64,000 bases of DNA, from positions 194,036,979 through 194,100,978 of the forward strand of contig OZ005656.1 in the NCBI GenBank assembly GCA_963930645.1, given 5' to 3'. Numbering within the stretch: the stretch's first letter is position 1; every line of letters begins with the position of its first letter. Positions 45,421 through 57,170 of the stretch are shown here, one piece after another. Origin of the DNA: Salticus scenicus (Eukaryota; Arthropoda; Arachnida; Araneae; Salticidae). The notes under the pieces were generated by a model, which made no database searches, was not told the DNA's origin, and saw nothing but the letters and a program-made list of their open reading frames with translations. The position numbers were made by a program, and so were the translations under genes.

Positions 45421-45741
45421 AATTTGGGCACCCTCCCGCTCGGAAAGCTGGCTACGCCTATGGTAGCTATGGACTAATGTCCGCATGTGGACAATATTTT
45501 CCCAAGTTACAATATTTCAGAACAAAATTTTCTATATTCAGATTCATATTACAAATAGATATAGATTATAATTATATTATTTCTAATGAAAGCGTTTACA
45601 CTCATAGTATACTGGTTGTACAAAAATAAATATTGTGTATATTTTAAAGAAATAAACGGCATACAAATTGCAAAGAAATGCCTACTGGCGGAGCTAAAGA
45701 TTTTCAAATGACGTGAATCTACGTCAGCGGTCGCGAAAGTG

Positions 45742-47850
45742 TTAAAATGTTAGCAACCTTCTAAAAATGAATATATATATATTTTTTTTTCTTTGCAACA
45801 TTTAGAATACAGATCCTGTCAAAACAATATTGCTATTTTTAACAATCCAAAAATGCGAATTCTTTAGCAATGTTTCAAAGAGTGGGTCCTAAAAATTATT
45901 TAAATAATTTCTTTTATCTTAATAAGAAAAAGTTCTTGACAGCAGATCTTTCAAAATGAATTAAATTAGAAATTTCGCAATATAAAATTAAAAATACTCC
46001 TAGGCATCGGAAAATTATATAAAGAATTCTTATATATGGAAAAAAAAATAATCTTTTCCAAGTAATTTCTTGCATTGATAAAAATGCGCCATTTCCATTA
46101 ATTTGATAGATATATGGATACATTTAACGAACCCCAGTCTGTAAGGAATGGAGTATCCTACAGTATTATTGAAAATACTTCCTGGGATAGAAGCTGGATT
46201 TTTTTCAGTGGAATTTTATTTATAAGCTTACACGAAAGCAAAACAGATCATTTTCGATTCTTCAGAAATACAAGCATGTAACTTTTAAAAATTTCTTTGC
46301 TTTTCAGAAATGTGTTTCTACATGCGACGAAATAACGTCAGTTACGCATGACATGGACCACATATACAGGTGAATCCCAGACCGTTGCAAATCACACATT
46401 ACATACCTATAGAGTGACGTTAAACCAACTCATCTAATAATGAAAGATGAAATGGTTGTAATGAAATTAAATGCAGAGCACACACTAATTTGGTAGCTTA
46501 TTTGTACGATTCCTTAAAAACAGGGAAAGATGAATAGGAAAGCGCTTTAACATAAATAAAATCAACATGAAATGAAATTCTTAATGCTCTGAACAACCTA
46601 TGTTTGTTTAAGATACAGGCAGAAAATTCTAATGAATCATTGGATGGCTCAGGTAAATTCGAAATTAAAGCATATTGAAAAAGACAGTAAAAGAAAGCAT
46701 TCATGGATGACAGATTATCTTAATTTTTTATTTTTGGGGTAGCAAACAGAAATAAATTTAATTTAAAAGGTTTATTTGTGTGTGTGTGTGTGTGTGTGTT
46801 TGTGTTATTGCTATTCAGTTTTATCAAATTGAACAGAACTAATTACTCCTAAAGTAATTTTAAACAAATAGGGAGAGTTGCTTGATGTATTTGCTTAGTA
46901 TGTATTTCCTCAATATTCTTAATATACATAAAAAGAATTTAATAGTCTGAGTTACTGTTTACGTGAACTACTGATATCATGAACACATTTTTTATTTCCC
47001 TTGAGAATCACGTTAACGAGGTTTGACAGTATACAACTGTCATAACAGAATGATGAAAAATGAAGAACGTGCATCTCCTACAGAGCTTCAAATGTAGCAT
47101 ATTAAATGCAGTAGAGCCCTAAAAACCTAAGTATATGGTTTGTAAAGTTTTTTGTTTATCTTTTGACGCTCTTTTGCTAAAGCATGTTCCCTTTGCTGTT
47201 TCTTAAGGTGTAAATTTTTATGGTAGCAACTAATAGCCATTAATCACAGTTTTTCTGTTTTTATTTTAATTTATTTTAAAATGCTTAGATGGATATAGAG
47301 GAACTATAAATTCATTTTAGTTGTTCACTGACTTTGATATCAAAGAAATAAAACAATAATTGAAATTCTAAATCTTACCACATCAGAATCACAATTATTT
47401 ATTGTGAAATTTTGATATCTTTGTTTCTTCAGTGTGTCGTATTACGTAAGTTTTGAATAAATACAGGATTCACGCAATCCCGCCTTTTTTTCCTGGCGCT
47501 TCCACCAGAATATTCATATAGTAATTTTCATAATTTTCAGGGAAACATCTTACAAAGGACTACTATAAAAAAATTTCTGGCAGTTGTAACAGGGGAATAA
47601 ATACAGCCCGTGGCAGCCTTGTAAATATTACAATAAAATTTTTTAAATGAAAGAAATTAGCAGTAGGAAATGTAATCAACAGAATTTTTTTAAGGAAAGA
47701 TATAATAATAACAAAACTGAAATTTTCTACATTTTTCATTTTTTCCCACTAAATATATTTCTTATTGAGATTTTCTTTTTCTTTATTTCTTTTCTTTTCT
47801 TTCTTTTCTTTCTTTCTTTCTTTATTTATTTTAACGAAGTTCCTTAACGC
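45742..47850. repeat. W module copy 2 with extension
   Basis: Homologous to 27434-28425 and then, past 46730, to 60950-61960: GGGGTAGCAAACAGAAATAA, a (GT)n tract at 46780-46806, GTTAACGAGGTTTGACAGTA, GACGCTCTTTTGCTAAAGCA and AATCCCGCCTTTTTTTCC. 45930-46780 and 60160-61010 are almost identical, so this duplication is recent. A TTTC-rich tract (47785-47835) ends the block. The TTAA near 45900 is the empty site for the MITE at 59509. No gene is seen. Confidence 0.85.
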
Positions 47851-48453
47851 GGAATGCGTTAATAGTTTACTAGTAAAAATCGTCAAGTAAGGGAAAAGCG
47901 TCACGCTCTCTCAATGCGAATTTCTCTCGCCAGAAAAAATAACCCCAGCAATATCTACTTTTTTCTCCTTAGTTACGGTTGCTAAGAAAGAACGCAGAGG
48001 CCTGAAGTAATGGTTAAGTATACAGATATTCATTATTTTTGTTTATTTTAGAATTCCTTTCTTGTCGCCAAATCCTCGTTGACTGAATGTTATTGTTTCT
48101 AGTAGACAAGCATCCTGCGCAGACAGTTGTAAAACCTTAATATTAAACACGCGGAAATTTTGTTAAGATTTACTTGTTATTTGTTTATGTTTAAAATCAT
48201 ACGTGAGTTACATTGTCTTATTATTGCAATTTTGCATTGAAAATTCGATGAATAGAAACTGCAACAAGTGTATGCAATACAAATTTAGAAAAGAAAGTTG
48301 ATAAAATTGTATATTTTGATACATGGATTTACTGTTAATATATGTGTGATTGGAATGTTTATTATTTAATATTTATGTACACTAAGGAATACACACACAC
48401 AAAATATATATATATATATATATATATCTGAAATTGGATATTTTGCTTTTTTT
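47851..48453. other. Single-copy stretch plus pre-D segment
   Basis: 47851-48207 has no other copy in the window (GGGAAAAGCGTCACGCTCTC, GGTTGCTAAGAAAGAACGCA), with no reading frame of note. 48208-48453 is the pre-D segment of 28983-29228, ending in a TATATA tract (48404-48427). Confidence 0.6.
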
Positions 48454-49765
48454 CTGACTGTACAGTCAGCAGCAAAATTTTTGAAGTACTAGCGATATTT
48501 CTCGTTCAAAAGATGTGCGATTAATACCGTTTTGTTAAGTAAATATTTTTCGAGTCATGAACTTCGTCTTATGCTGTTTACAGAAAAGTAAGCTGATGAT
48601 AAAAATCAGCAATCAAATTAAAAATGTATTTATGAAAATTACTGATATGGGCTTTCTCTCACGATTCTTTCGATTATATATAAAATCTATCTTTCTATTA
48701 ATTACTCCTAACATTCTTTTGGTCATATTTAGAGAAAAATTAGTAAAATCATGGGACTTTATTTTTATTATATGGAGTATGCTTTAATTTTGTATATTGA
48801 AATTTCATGAAATTTATCCCCTCTCCAAACAAGAAATAATTTATTAAAGCAGTGGGCTTTAAACTGGTTAAGCTGGTTAACTAATATTCCTGACTGTGCA
48901 GTCAGCAGCAGAATTTTTGAAGCACTAGCGATATTTCTTGTTCAAAAAATGTGCGCTTAATACGTTTTGCAAAATAAATATTTTTCGAGTCATGATCTTC
49001 GTCTTATGCTGTTTACAGAAAAGTAAGCTGATGATAAAAATCAGCAACCAAATTAATAATGTATATAAGAAAATTATTGAAATGGGCTTTCTCTCACGAT
49101 TCTTTCGATTATACAATAAAATCTCTCATTCTATTAATTACTCCAAACATTCTTTTGGTCATATTTAGAGAAAAATTAGTAAAATCATGCGGCTTTATTT
49201 TTATTATATGGAGTATGCTTTAATTTTGTATATTGAAATTTCATGAAATTTATCCCCTCTCCAAACAAGAAATAATTTATTAAAGCAGTGGGCTTTAAAC
49301 TGGTTAAGCTGGTTAACTAATATTCCTGACTGTGCAGTCAGCAGCAGAATTTTTGAAGCACTAGCGATATTTCTTGTTCAAAAAATGTGCGCTTAATACG
49401 TTTTGCAAAATAAATATTTTTCGAGTCATGATCTTCGTCTTATGCTGTTTACAGAAAAGTAAGCTGATGATAAAAATCAGCAACCAAATTAATAATGTAT
49501 ATAAGAAAATTATTGAAATGGGCTTTCTCTCACGATTCTTTCGATTATACAATAAAATCTCTCTTTCTATTAATTACTCCAAACATTCTTTTGGTCATAT
49601 TTAGAGAAAAATTAGTAAAATCATGCGGCTTTATTTTTATTATATGGAGTATGCTTTAATTTTGTATATTGAAATTTCATGAAATTTATCCCCTCTCCAA
49701 ACAAAAGATAATTGATTAAAGCAGTGGGCTTTAATCTGGTTAAGAGGAATACGAAATATTAAAAC
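48454..49765 (+). repeat. D module: three 436 bp units (copy 4)
   Basis: Units start at the palindrome at 48454, 48890 and 49326. Units two and three are nearly identical across 436 bp and share CTGACTGTGCAGTCAG, the palindrome with one changed pair, so the third arose by recent unequal exchange. The hydrophobic frame is intact in the first (48557-48787). In the other two the ATG is altered to ATGATC with a new upstream start, and the frame shifts at ACAATAAAATC. Confidence 0.92.
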
Positions 49766-50477
49766 AGGGATGTTTAACACTTAAGGACGTGAAAAAATTA
49801 TGTTGCACATAATCCGTCAAATTTTGACGGTTAATTTACTAGTAATTTAAAGAATCCAAAAAAAGTTTTTTTTGATCTAAACCATGCATGGAATATATTC
49901 GAGTCATTTAGTTCTGACACACAAACAAAAAGGAAATTTAAATGTAATAATTTTTCGGGAAGATATGAATATTTGTTTATTACATTCATCTACCATTAGC
50001 ATTCTCATATTTTGATGATTTATAACTCTATAAAAAACTAAGAGAAATTTATAAATTATAGCTTTTTCCACGATTATTTGATCCAAATAATTAAAAATAT
50101 ATATATACATATATCCAAAATGGTGTTACCATTTGAATAAATGAAGTTGTTGCAACTTTTAGTGTATAGACGGTCCCCTAAGCATAATCTAACTATACCA
50201 TTATAAACTAGACGTTATTACAAATCTTTTCGCACCAGTCGCAAGTTTCTACGGTAATTGACAGTGAAATAAGTCGGGGGATTGCCCTTTTCATACTTGC
50301 CAACACCCTAATTAATATTCTGTAATGTTGTTAGTCCCGCCCTTTTTTAAACTCCTGTAATTTTATAGAGTAATGTTCTCCAAACGTTAATTACGATTAC
50401 ATAAGAAGAAAATTACTCTAAAAGATACATACCGGTGTAAAAAAAAAGGCGGGGTTTACAATACTAGGGAAAATTAA
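49766..50477. repeat. F/G spacer module copy 4
   Basis: Hairpin CCGTCAAATTTTGACGG near 49812, C-like block ACCATGCATGGAATATATTC, TATATATACATATAT near 50098, module M (50137-50275) and GTTAGTCCCGCCC near 50330. Both MITE sites are empty here. Confidence 0.82.
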
Positions 50478-51837
50478 CCGTTTGCTCTCGAACGTGGGCT
50501 ATCAGGCGACATTCTATTCATTACTTCAACTCGAACGTCACTCGAGAGGCGCCATGACCAATTTATGTTCTACAACTAAAAGTGCAATAATAGGTGTAAT
50601 ACTTTGTTAAGAAAGAGAATCCACCTACATTTATTATTAAGTTACATGGGCGGTGCTTGCCTTGGCCATTGGTAAATGACCAAGAATGCTTTGCAAAATA
50701 TCACACTATCGGAAATTATACAATCATAATATTCGTATATAATCCTTGTAATATATAAATATACATCAAATATATAAAGAAAATATTTATATTTAAAATT
50801 CTTACGTTTTATATTTTGCATTTCTTTAGTAAAACTGTTGTCGGGTACCTCATTACGCTTACTAAAAGAAGGTTTAAAAGCAAAAGGTTAATTTTCTGTC
50901 ACACTTCAGGCCTGCACATTTGGAAAATTGAAAGTGGTCAATGTAAAAGAGGCCACCGACAAAAAGAAGGCATGGCCTTCGTAAAAGGGGTATAAACTTG
51001 CATTATGCTAAAAGCAAAAACGTTTTATTTATGAGACAAAAAATTTTAAGTTAAAATACATTTTCCAAACAAAAATTACATATAAAAACAATTAAAATCA
51101 GACATTATGCTAGCCTTTTATTACACGGCCAGCATAACATAAGGACAGCCAGATCTTATCTTACGTTTTATTTCAAGCTCGGTTCCTTGTACCAGGGAGT
51201 CACAGTTCCCACCTTTTTTCCAGGACACTTTCAGGGATAAGAAACCGTCTCTGTAACTACCACCGATTTTTTTTTTTTTACTGAAATCTGGATTGCATTT
51301 TTAAAGTTATATGCCGTGGTTAAACAGTGTCTTGGTCAGTGGCCCCATTTATGCCGATCACTTTCTATTTTCAAATCTGCGGGCCTGAAGTGAGATTGAA
51401 AATTAAACTTTCGCAGTCGAATCTTCTTTTAATAAGCGTAATGAGCAACCCGACAAAAGTTTTCATAAAAAGTGAGAAATATGAAACATAAGAATTTTAA
51501 ATATACACATTTTATTTCTATATTTGATGTATATTTACATATTACAAGCAATGAATATTGTGATTTATAATTTTCCATCGTGTGATATTTTGCAAAGCAT
51601 TCTTGGCCATTTACCAATGACCAAGGCAAGCAACGCTCAAAGGCACTCAATAAAAAGTGTAGGCGGAGTCTCTTTCTTAACGAAGTATGCACCTGTTATA
51701 GCAGTTTTAGTTGTAAAACATTATTGGTGGATATAAGATGTATAGTAACTTAATTGGTCATGGCGCCTCTCGAGCGCCGTTCGAGTTGAAATAATGAATC
51801 GGATGTCACCTGAGAGGCGACGTTCGAGTGCAAACGG
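50478..51837. mobile_element. Snap-back E element, copy 4 (1.36 kb)
   Basis: TTAA-CCGTTTGCTCTCGAACG at 50474 and CGTTCGAGTGCAAACGG-TTAA at 51841. Arms 50478-50960 and 51333-51837 are inverted copies; the join is near 51327 (CCGTGGTTAAACAGTGTC). The right arm lacks the clan MITE (51470-51490 is empty). A 92 bp insertion with a 10 bp duplication sits in the central part (51011-51102). No intact reading frame. Confidence 0.87.
51011..51102. mobile_element. 92 bp insertion with 10 bp TSD
   Basis: CATTATGCTA is present at 51001-51010 and again at 51103-51112; the other E copies have a single CATTATGCTAGCC (8103, 20779). The insert is A-rich on plus, with no inverted ends. On the minus strand it ends ATAAATAAAACGTTTTTGCT, so a truncated retro-insertion is possible. 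Too short to classify. Confidence 0.7.
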
Positions 51838-52921
51838 TTAATTTATGGCGTGCAAACCAAAAATAAAAAGTATACAAAAACATAGATAACAATATTTAAA
51901 CAAAAAATCTAAAAAAAGATATTTAATATTCAATAAAAAGTAGATACTGTTTTAAATCTTTCCCATTTTGCGTAATAAGTCACGCCTTTATTCATTTATA
52001 TAAAACATAAAATTATCTAACAAATTCATGATTAAATAACTGAAATTTTGTCATCAACAATCGAAACGGTAAGTTTCGTTCGTTTATACGTATAATGCAA
52101 GAGTTCTATAAAGAGTCCATCAAACTAAAATTAAGGAAACATAAAACAGTTTTTGAAGTAAAGTATCGTTTAAAAAAAAGTCAGAGTGTGGGTTTAATAT
52201 TCTTTTGGAATGCCGTGAAAAATTTTCATCTGCAATGCGATATTTTTATAAATATAGGTTAATTTATATAGTAAACATCGAATAAAACAATACAAAAGAA
52301 ATAAAATAAAATAAAATAAAAATTTTCAGTATTGGACTGAACTTGCATAAATGAGTCTGATAATGTATGTCCAACATAACACGATTTCCTAATGCCTAGA
52401 ACGAATATCCTGCATTATACAGAAGTCTGCTGTACTTGAATTCTTAATTTTTAAAACTGTAAGATCAGTATCTATATAATTAAAAGTAATAAGGCATATT
52501 TGTTATAAATTCTTTTTCCATAATACATGTGAATTTTACACCGTGATAAGAATAATCGAAAATAAATAACACTGAGCTTTGATTCCATAATCGATTTTAT
52601 ACACTAAAAAAAAAAAAAAAAAAAAATACTATTTGGTTCTGTATTAAAAAACATTTAATGTAAATGTAATATGTTATTATGTTACATCATGCAATAAATT
52701 TTAAATAAAATAAAGCTTACAAACGGTACAGTTAACAAATGTAAAAATGTCACAACAAGATTAAAGAAATATTTGCAGTAAAAAATCTTATAAAAAATAT
52801 TAAACAGTAACAAAAATAATAATACGATTGTCAAATGAGTATTGTTGTTTCAAGCAGAAAGTCTCCCCATACCGTATTTCTAAAACATGATATTTACCTT
52901 GAGGTATACGAACCTTACAAC

Positions 52922-52955
<34 letters not shown>

Positions 52956-54050
52956 AAGGTTAAAACAGAATTTTAACATTGAAAAACTAGAAAAATATTT
53001 TTTATACTTAAGAAAAAAAGATTAAGTAAAAGATCTTGTAATGTAAGCCACGCCTTTACACATTTTTCTATAACTCCACATTATAAAACAAAATAATTTT
53101 GCATCTTTGCAAATAAATCATTTAAGTTTTGACTTCATTAATCGATGTAATGAATGTCATTGTGCTTTAAGCGTACCGGCGTCAATTTAGAGTCAAATAC
53201 GAATATGTAAACTGTTTTTTTAAATATTGTTTTAGCGATATAGATGTTTTCTTTTGCAATGCTTTCACAATCTCCCGCCGCCATTGTGATAATTTTACAA
53301 AAAAAAAAAAAAAAAAAAAAAATCAATTTGTATAATAAACTTCGAAATGTTGCTTAGAAAACAATAAGAATATCATAAAGGTAAACTTAAACAGTTTTTT
53401 GTTAAATTACATACAGATACTTACTTACAGAGGATACAGATTAGCGGCCCCCTAACACCAATAAAAAATGAAATATCGTTGTCTCAAAAAACAATACAAG
53501 GAACGAGCTGTAAATTTTGAAACCCATGTTTTTGATGGTGCTCGTTCTATTCGTGCAAAAATTAATACAGCTCATAATTCATAATTTTTTCGAATATGAA
53601 TTTATTAATAATTTTCGTATTTCAAAAAAATTTTTTTTTTTTTTTTCAAAAGTATGCATAGTATATTTGGGTCACTTCAATCTAACGCATAAAAAAAAAA
53701 GAAAAAGAATTTAAATATAATAATTTTTTTTAGAAGATATGAATAAATGTTGTCACATTCATTTAACATCAGCATCCCGATACTTTAACAGCTTATAACT
53801 CTATGAAAATATAAGTAAAATATATGAACTATACCATTTTCACGATGATTTGATCCAAATAATTCAAATAAATTATAAAAAATGGGGGTTATTATAGAAA
53901 GAAAAGAAGTTGATTCCAATTTTAATATGTAGAAGACCCCTAAGCAAAATCTAGACGTTATTACAAATTGATCGGTACCAACCGCATATTTCTACGATAA
54001 TTTAGGATGAAATTCAGTAGGGAGTGGCTTTTTCTTTTGCTTACTGTACG
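51838..54050. repeat. Composite unit copy 5: S-A-B-C-M modules
   Basis: Landmarks as in copy 3, with A-runs near 52605, 52925 and 53299. M is shortened near 53940: GCAAAATCTAGACGTTATTA lacks the ACTATACCATTATAAA part, a deletion shared with copy 4 (34315). It keeps the GGACTGAACTTGCATAAATG empty site (52335). No gene is seen. Confidence 0.85.
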
Positions 54051-55062
54051 TAAAATTGTATGTATTATATATTCACAAATTACTTATTTCACACCGTAGG
54101 TTATTTACAATATCTATTTTATTAAATTTTAATGTGTAGCTGTTTGGCCGGCACTCTATCCAAAAGTTCTAAACAAATCGCTCGCGCTCAGAGGGCAGCA
54201 TATTATAGGAAGTGCAGTCTGTGTATGGTATGCTTAGGAATTTTTTCTGTGCTTCTTTCGTAGGGCAAAATATATTAAGAATATTTTTTATTAGTGACTA
54301 ATCAGTTTTAGAGAGAATTTTATGATTTTTATAAAGATCAATTTCTTTGATTTTCTCAGGGCCGGTTGTTACATTGTGAAACCACAAATTTAATTATAAA
54401 ATAGCAGAAACTGTCCCTGGAAATCTTGTAAAAAAAAATTTCTTTTATAACTTACAAAGAAACATTCAAAAGGTGTCGTCTTAAAAAAATATATGTGATT
54501 CTACTCATCATAAAACATGACAGAAAGTGAAAAAATTATCGCCTGAAATGAATTCCAGCGACCGCAAAAAATTTATCAAAACTCAGCATTTTTGGCGTTT
54601 TTACACTGTTGGGCGATTGAATTTGAGTACTTGGGAGAGAAACAAAACATGGTTCTGTCGTAGTCTTTTAACATTGTTGGTGGTTTCTGGAGGTTGTTGA
54701 TTTTAAATCAAAATAATTCCAGAGCTGCCAACCTAATCCGGCAAATTGTTAGTACCGCCCCTTTTTCTACACCAGTCATATTTTAGAGTATTTATCTACT
54801 TAATTCATCATAGATACATTTGAAGAGAATTGCTCTAAAAATTAAGTGGTGTAGAAAAAAGGGCGTTTTTCAATGGGCGTTAACAATTTGCCGGATTAGG
54901 TTGGCAGCTCTGTAATTCACTTGTCCCTGAAACGATTAAACAATTTCATTTTAAAAATTGTTTGTAATTCATAGTTGATGCAATTAGTTTATTTCAAATG
55001 TAAATACACTCGAACACGCTTAACGTGAATTACTTTTAACATGAACTGTTTCCTCTTTCCCC
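54051..55062. repeat. T/U module copy 3 with MITE
   Basis: Homologous to 25181-26020. A clan MITE interrupts it at 54720-54912. The module stops at TTTCCCCGTAAAATAGAAAA (55055-55075), where it fuses to an internal piece of the E element instead of continuing to the TTAA element. Confidence 0.8.
54720..54912. mobile_element. CAGAGCTGCC MITE, 193 bp, TSD TAATTC
   Basis: CAGAGCTGCCAACCTAATCC to GGATTAGGTTGGCAGCTCTG, with the TTGTTAGTACCGCCCC arm inverted as GGGCGTTAACAA. TAATTC is duplicated (54714-54719, 54913-54918). The empty site ATAATTCGCTTGTCCCTG is at 57785. Same clan as the CATACTTGCC elements. Confidence 0.93.
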
Positions 55063-55704
55063 GTAAAATAGAAAATGCTTCTTAAAAGGGCGTGGCTTGA
55101 GAACAGAATTAGAATTGTGTAAGAGATCTATTCAAAAATATAGAAGTACAGCAGAGTTCGTAGTTTCCGCTTTTTAGCTAGTCTAGCTAAATCTAATCTA
55201 GCTTAATATAAGATCTGGCTGTCCTTATGTTATGCTGGCCGTGTAAAAAAAGGCTAGCAAAAGGCCCGTTTACGAAGAATGCGCCTTCTTTTTTGTCGGT
55301 GGCCCATTTTATGTCGACCACTTTCTATTTTCAAATCTGCGGACCTGAAGTGACATTGAAAATTAAACTTTCGCATTCGAATCTTCTTTTAGTAAGCGTA
55401 ATGAGCTATCCGACAATAGTTTTAATAAAAAATGCAAAATACATACTAACCAACATCTCATTATAAACCGTACAATTTTTAGTACCCGCCTTTTATTACA
55501 CACCAATAATTTTTTAGAGTAATTTTAGTCTTATTTAATCATAACGGCATTTGGAACGAGTTAGTCTAAAAATATATTGGTGTGAGAAAAAGGGCGTTTT
55601 TTTAGGGTGCGTGAACAATTGTACGGTTGTTAATGAAAGTATTGGCAAGTATGAAAATATGAAACATAAGAATTTTAAATATACACATTTTATTTCTATA
55701 TTTG
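55063..55704 (-). repeat. Chimeric fragment of the inverted E element
   Basis: Matches the internal part of 9159-10200, from AGAAAATGCTTCTTAAAAGG to TACACATTTTATTTCTATAT, including the clan MITE (55442-55653), but without either terminal TIR. It is joined on the left to T/U and on the right to B-module sequence, so both joins are recombination or deletion points. Confidence 0.8.
55442..55653. mobile_element. CATACTTGCC-clan MITE in the E fragment
   Basis: CATACTAACCAACATCTCAT (left arm with two changes) to TATTGGCAAGTATG, flanked on the right by AAAATA. Positionally equivalent to 9621-9833. Confidence 0.82.
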
Positions 55705-56389
55705 AATTTTAATATTATTTAATATTTTATTATGTTAAATGTAAAATAATATGTAAATTTAATATTTTATTATGTTACATTATGCAATATATTTTAAATA
55801 AGATAAATCTTACAAACGGTACAGTAAACAAACGTAAAAATGTCACAACAAGATTAAAGAAATATTTGTGGTAAAAAATCTTATAAAAATTATTAAATAG
55901 TATTAATAACAATACGATTGTCAAATGAGTGTTGTTGTTTCAAGCAGAAAGCCTCGCTATACCGTATTTTCTAAAACATGATATTTTTATCTTGAGGTAT
56001 ACGAACCCTAGAATATTTAAAAAAAAAAAAAAAAAAAAAAAAGACAACAAGGTTAAAACAGTATTTTAATATTGAAAAACTAGAAAAATATATTTTATAC
56101 TTAAGAAAAAAAATTAAGTAAAAGATCTTGTAATGTAAGCCACGCCTTTACACATTTTTCTAAAACTTCACATTATAAAACAAAATAATTTTGCATATTT
56201 GCAATCAAATCATTTCAGTTTGGCTTCATTAATCGATGTAGTGAATGTCATTGTGATTTAATCGTACCAGCGTCAATTTAGAGTCAACTACGAATATGTA
56301 AAATAGTTTTTCAAATATTGTTTTAGTGATATAGGTGTTTTTTTTTTGCAATACTCTCACAATCTCCCGCCGACATTGTGACAATTTTA

Positions 56390-56422
<33 letters not shown>

Positions 56423-57170
56423 CAATTTGTATAATACACTTCAAAATGTTGCTTAGAAAACAATAAGAATAACATAAAGGTAAACTTAAACAGTTTTTCG
56501 TCAAATTACTTACAGATACTTACTTACAGAGGATACAGATTATAACGGCCACCTAACACCAATAAAAAATGAAATATCGTTGTAACTCAAAAAATAATAC
56601 AGGGAACGAGCTGTAAATTTTGAAAACCATGTTTTTGATGGTGCTCGTTCTATTCGTGGAAAAATTAATATAGCTCATAATTCATAATTTTTTTCGAATA
56701 TGAATTTATTAATAATTTTCATATTTTTTTTTTTTTTTTTTTTTTTCAAAAGTATGCATGGAATATGTTTGGGTCACTTCAATCTAACGCATAAAAAAAA
56801 AAAAAAAATAGAATTTAAATATAATATTTTTTTTAGAAGATATGAATAAATGTTGTCACATTCATTTAACATCAGCATCCCCATACTTTAACAGCTTATA
56901 ACTCTATGAAAATATGAGTAAATATATAAACTATACCATTTTCGCGATGATTTGATCCAAATAATTCAAATAAATTATAAAAAAATGGGGGTTACTATAG
57001 AAAGAAAAGAAGTTGATTCCAATTTTAATATGTAGAAGACCCCTAAGCAAAATCTGGACGTTATAATCCAGACGTTATTACAAATTGATCGGTACCAACC
57101 GCATATATCTACGATAATTTACGAAGAAATTAAGTAGGGAGTGACTTTTTTTTCTTTTGCTGACTGTACA
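55705..57170. repeat. Composite unit copy 6: B-C-M modules only
   Basis: Starts within the B block (TTAATATTTTATTATGTTA, itself repeated once at 55709-55780) and runs through A-runs near 56020 and 56390, the T-run near 56726 and module M (56995-57130), which carries a short repeat of GACGTTATAATCC. S and A are missing. No gene is seen. Confidence 0.82.

Larger units (their letters stand above)
41618..45462. mobile_element. hAT-like element, 3.85 kb, 8 bp TSD
   Basis: Flanks GTAGCCAT (41610-41617) and GTAGCTAT (45463-45470); the empty site is GGCAGCTATGGACTAATG at 27161. The left end reads GCGCGTAGCCAGGGGGGGTG, the right end (reverse) CATAGGCGTAGCCAGC; GGGTGCCC follows in both. Next to the left end is the perfect palindrome GGGTGCCCGGGCACCC (41642-41657). 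GGCGTAGCCAGG ends with 8 bp duplications are known from a hAT group. The interior has homopolymers, a TA tract near 44768 and one recognisable protein scrap on the minus strand, but no complete transposase. Confidence 0.8.
40765..45741. mobile_element. TTAA element copy 2, enlarged by SINE and hAT
   Basis: TTAA-CACTTTCGTGACCGC (40761) and GCGGTCGCGAAAGTG-TTAA (45745) form near-perfect 15 bp TIRs. Without the SINE (40923-41316) and the hAT-like insert (41618-45462) the element is about 720 bp, like 26717-27433 (717) and 58631-59342 (712). CCCGCC-bearing MITE arms fill 40817-41600. Confidence 0.8.
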
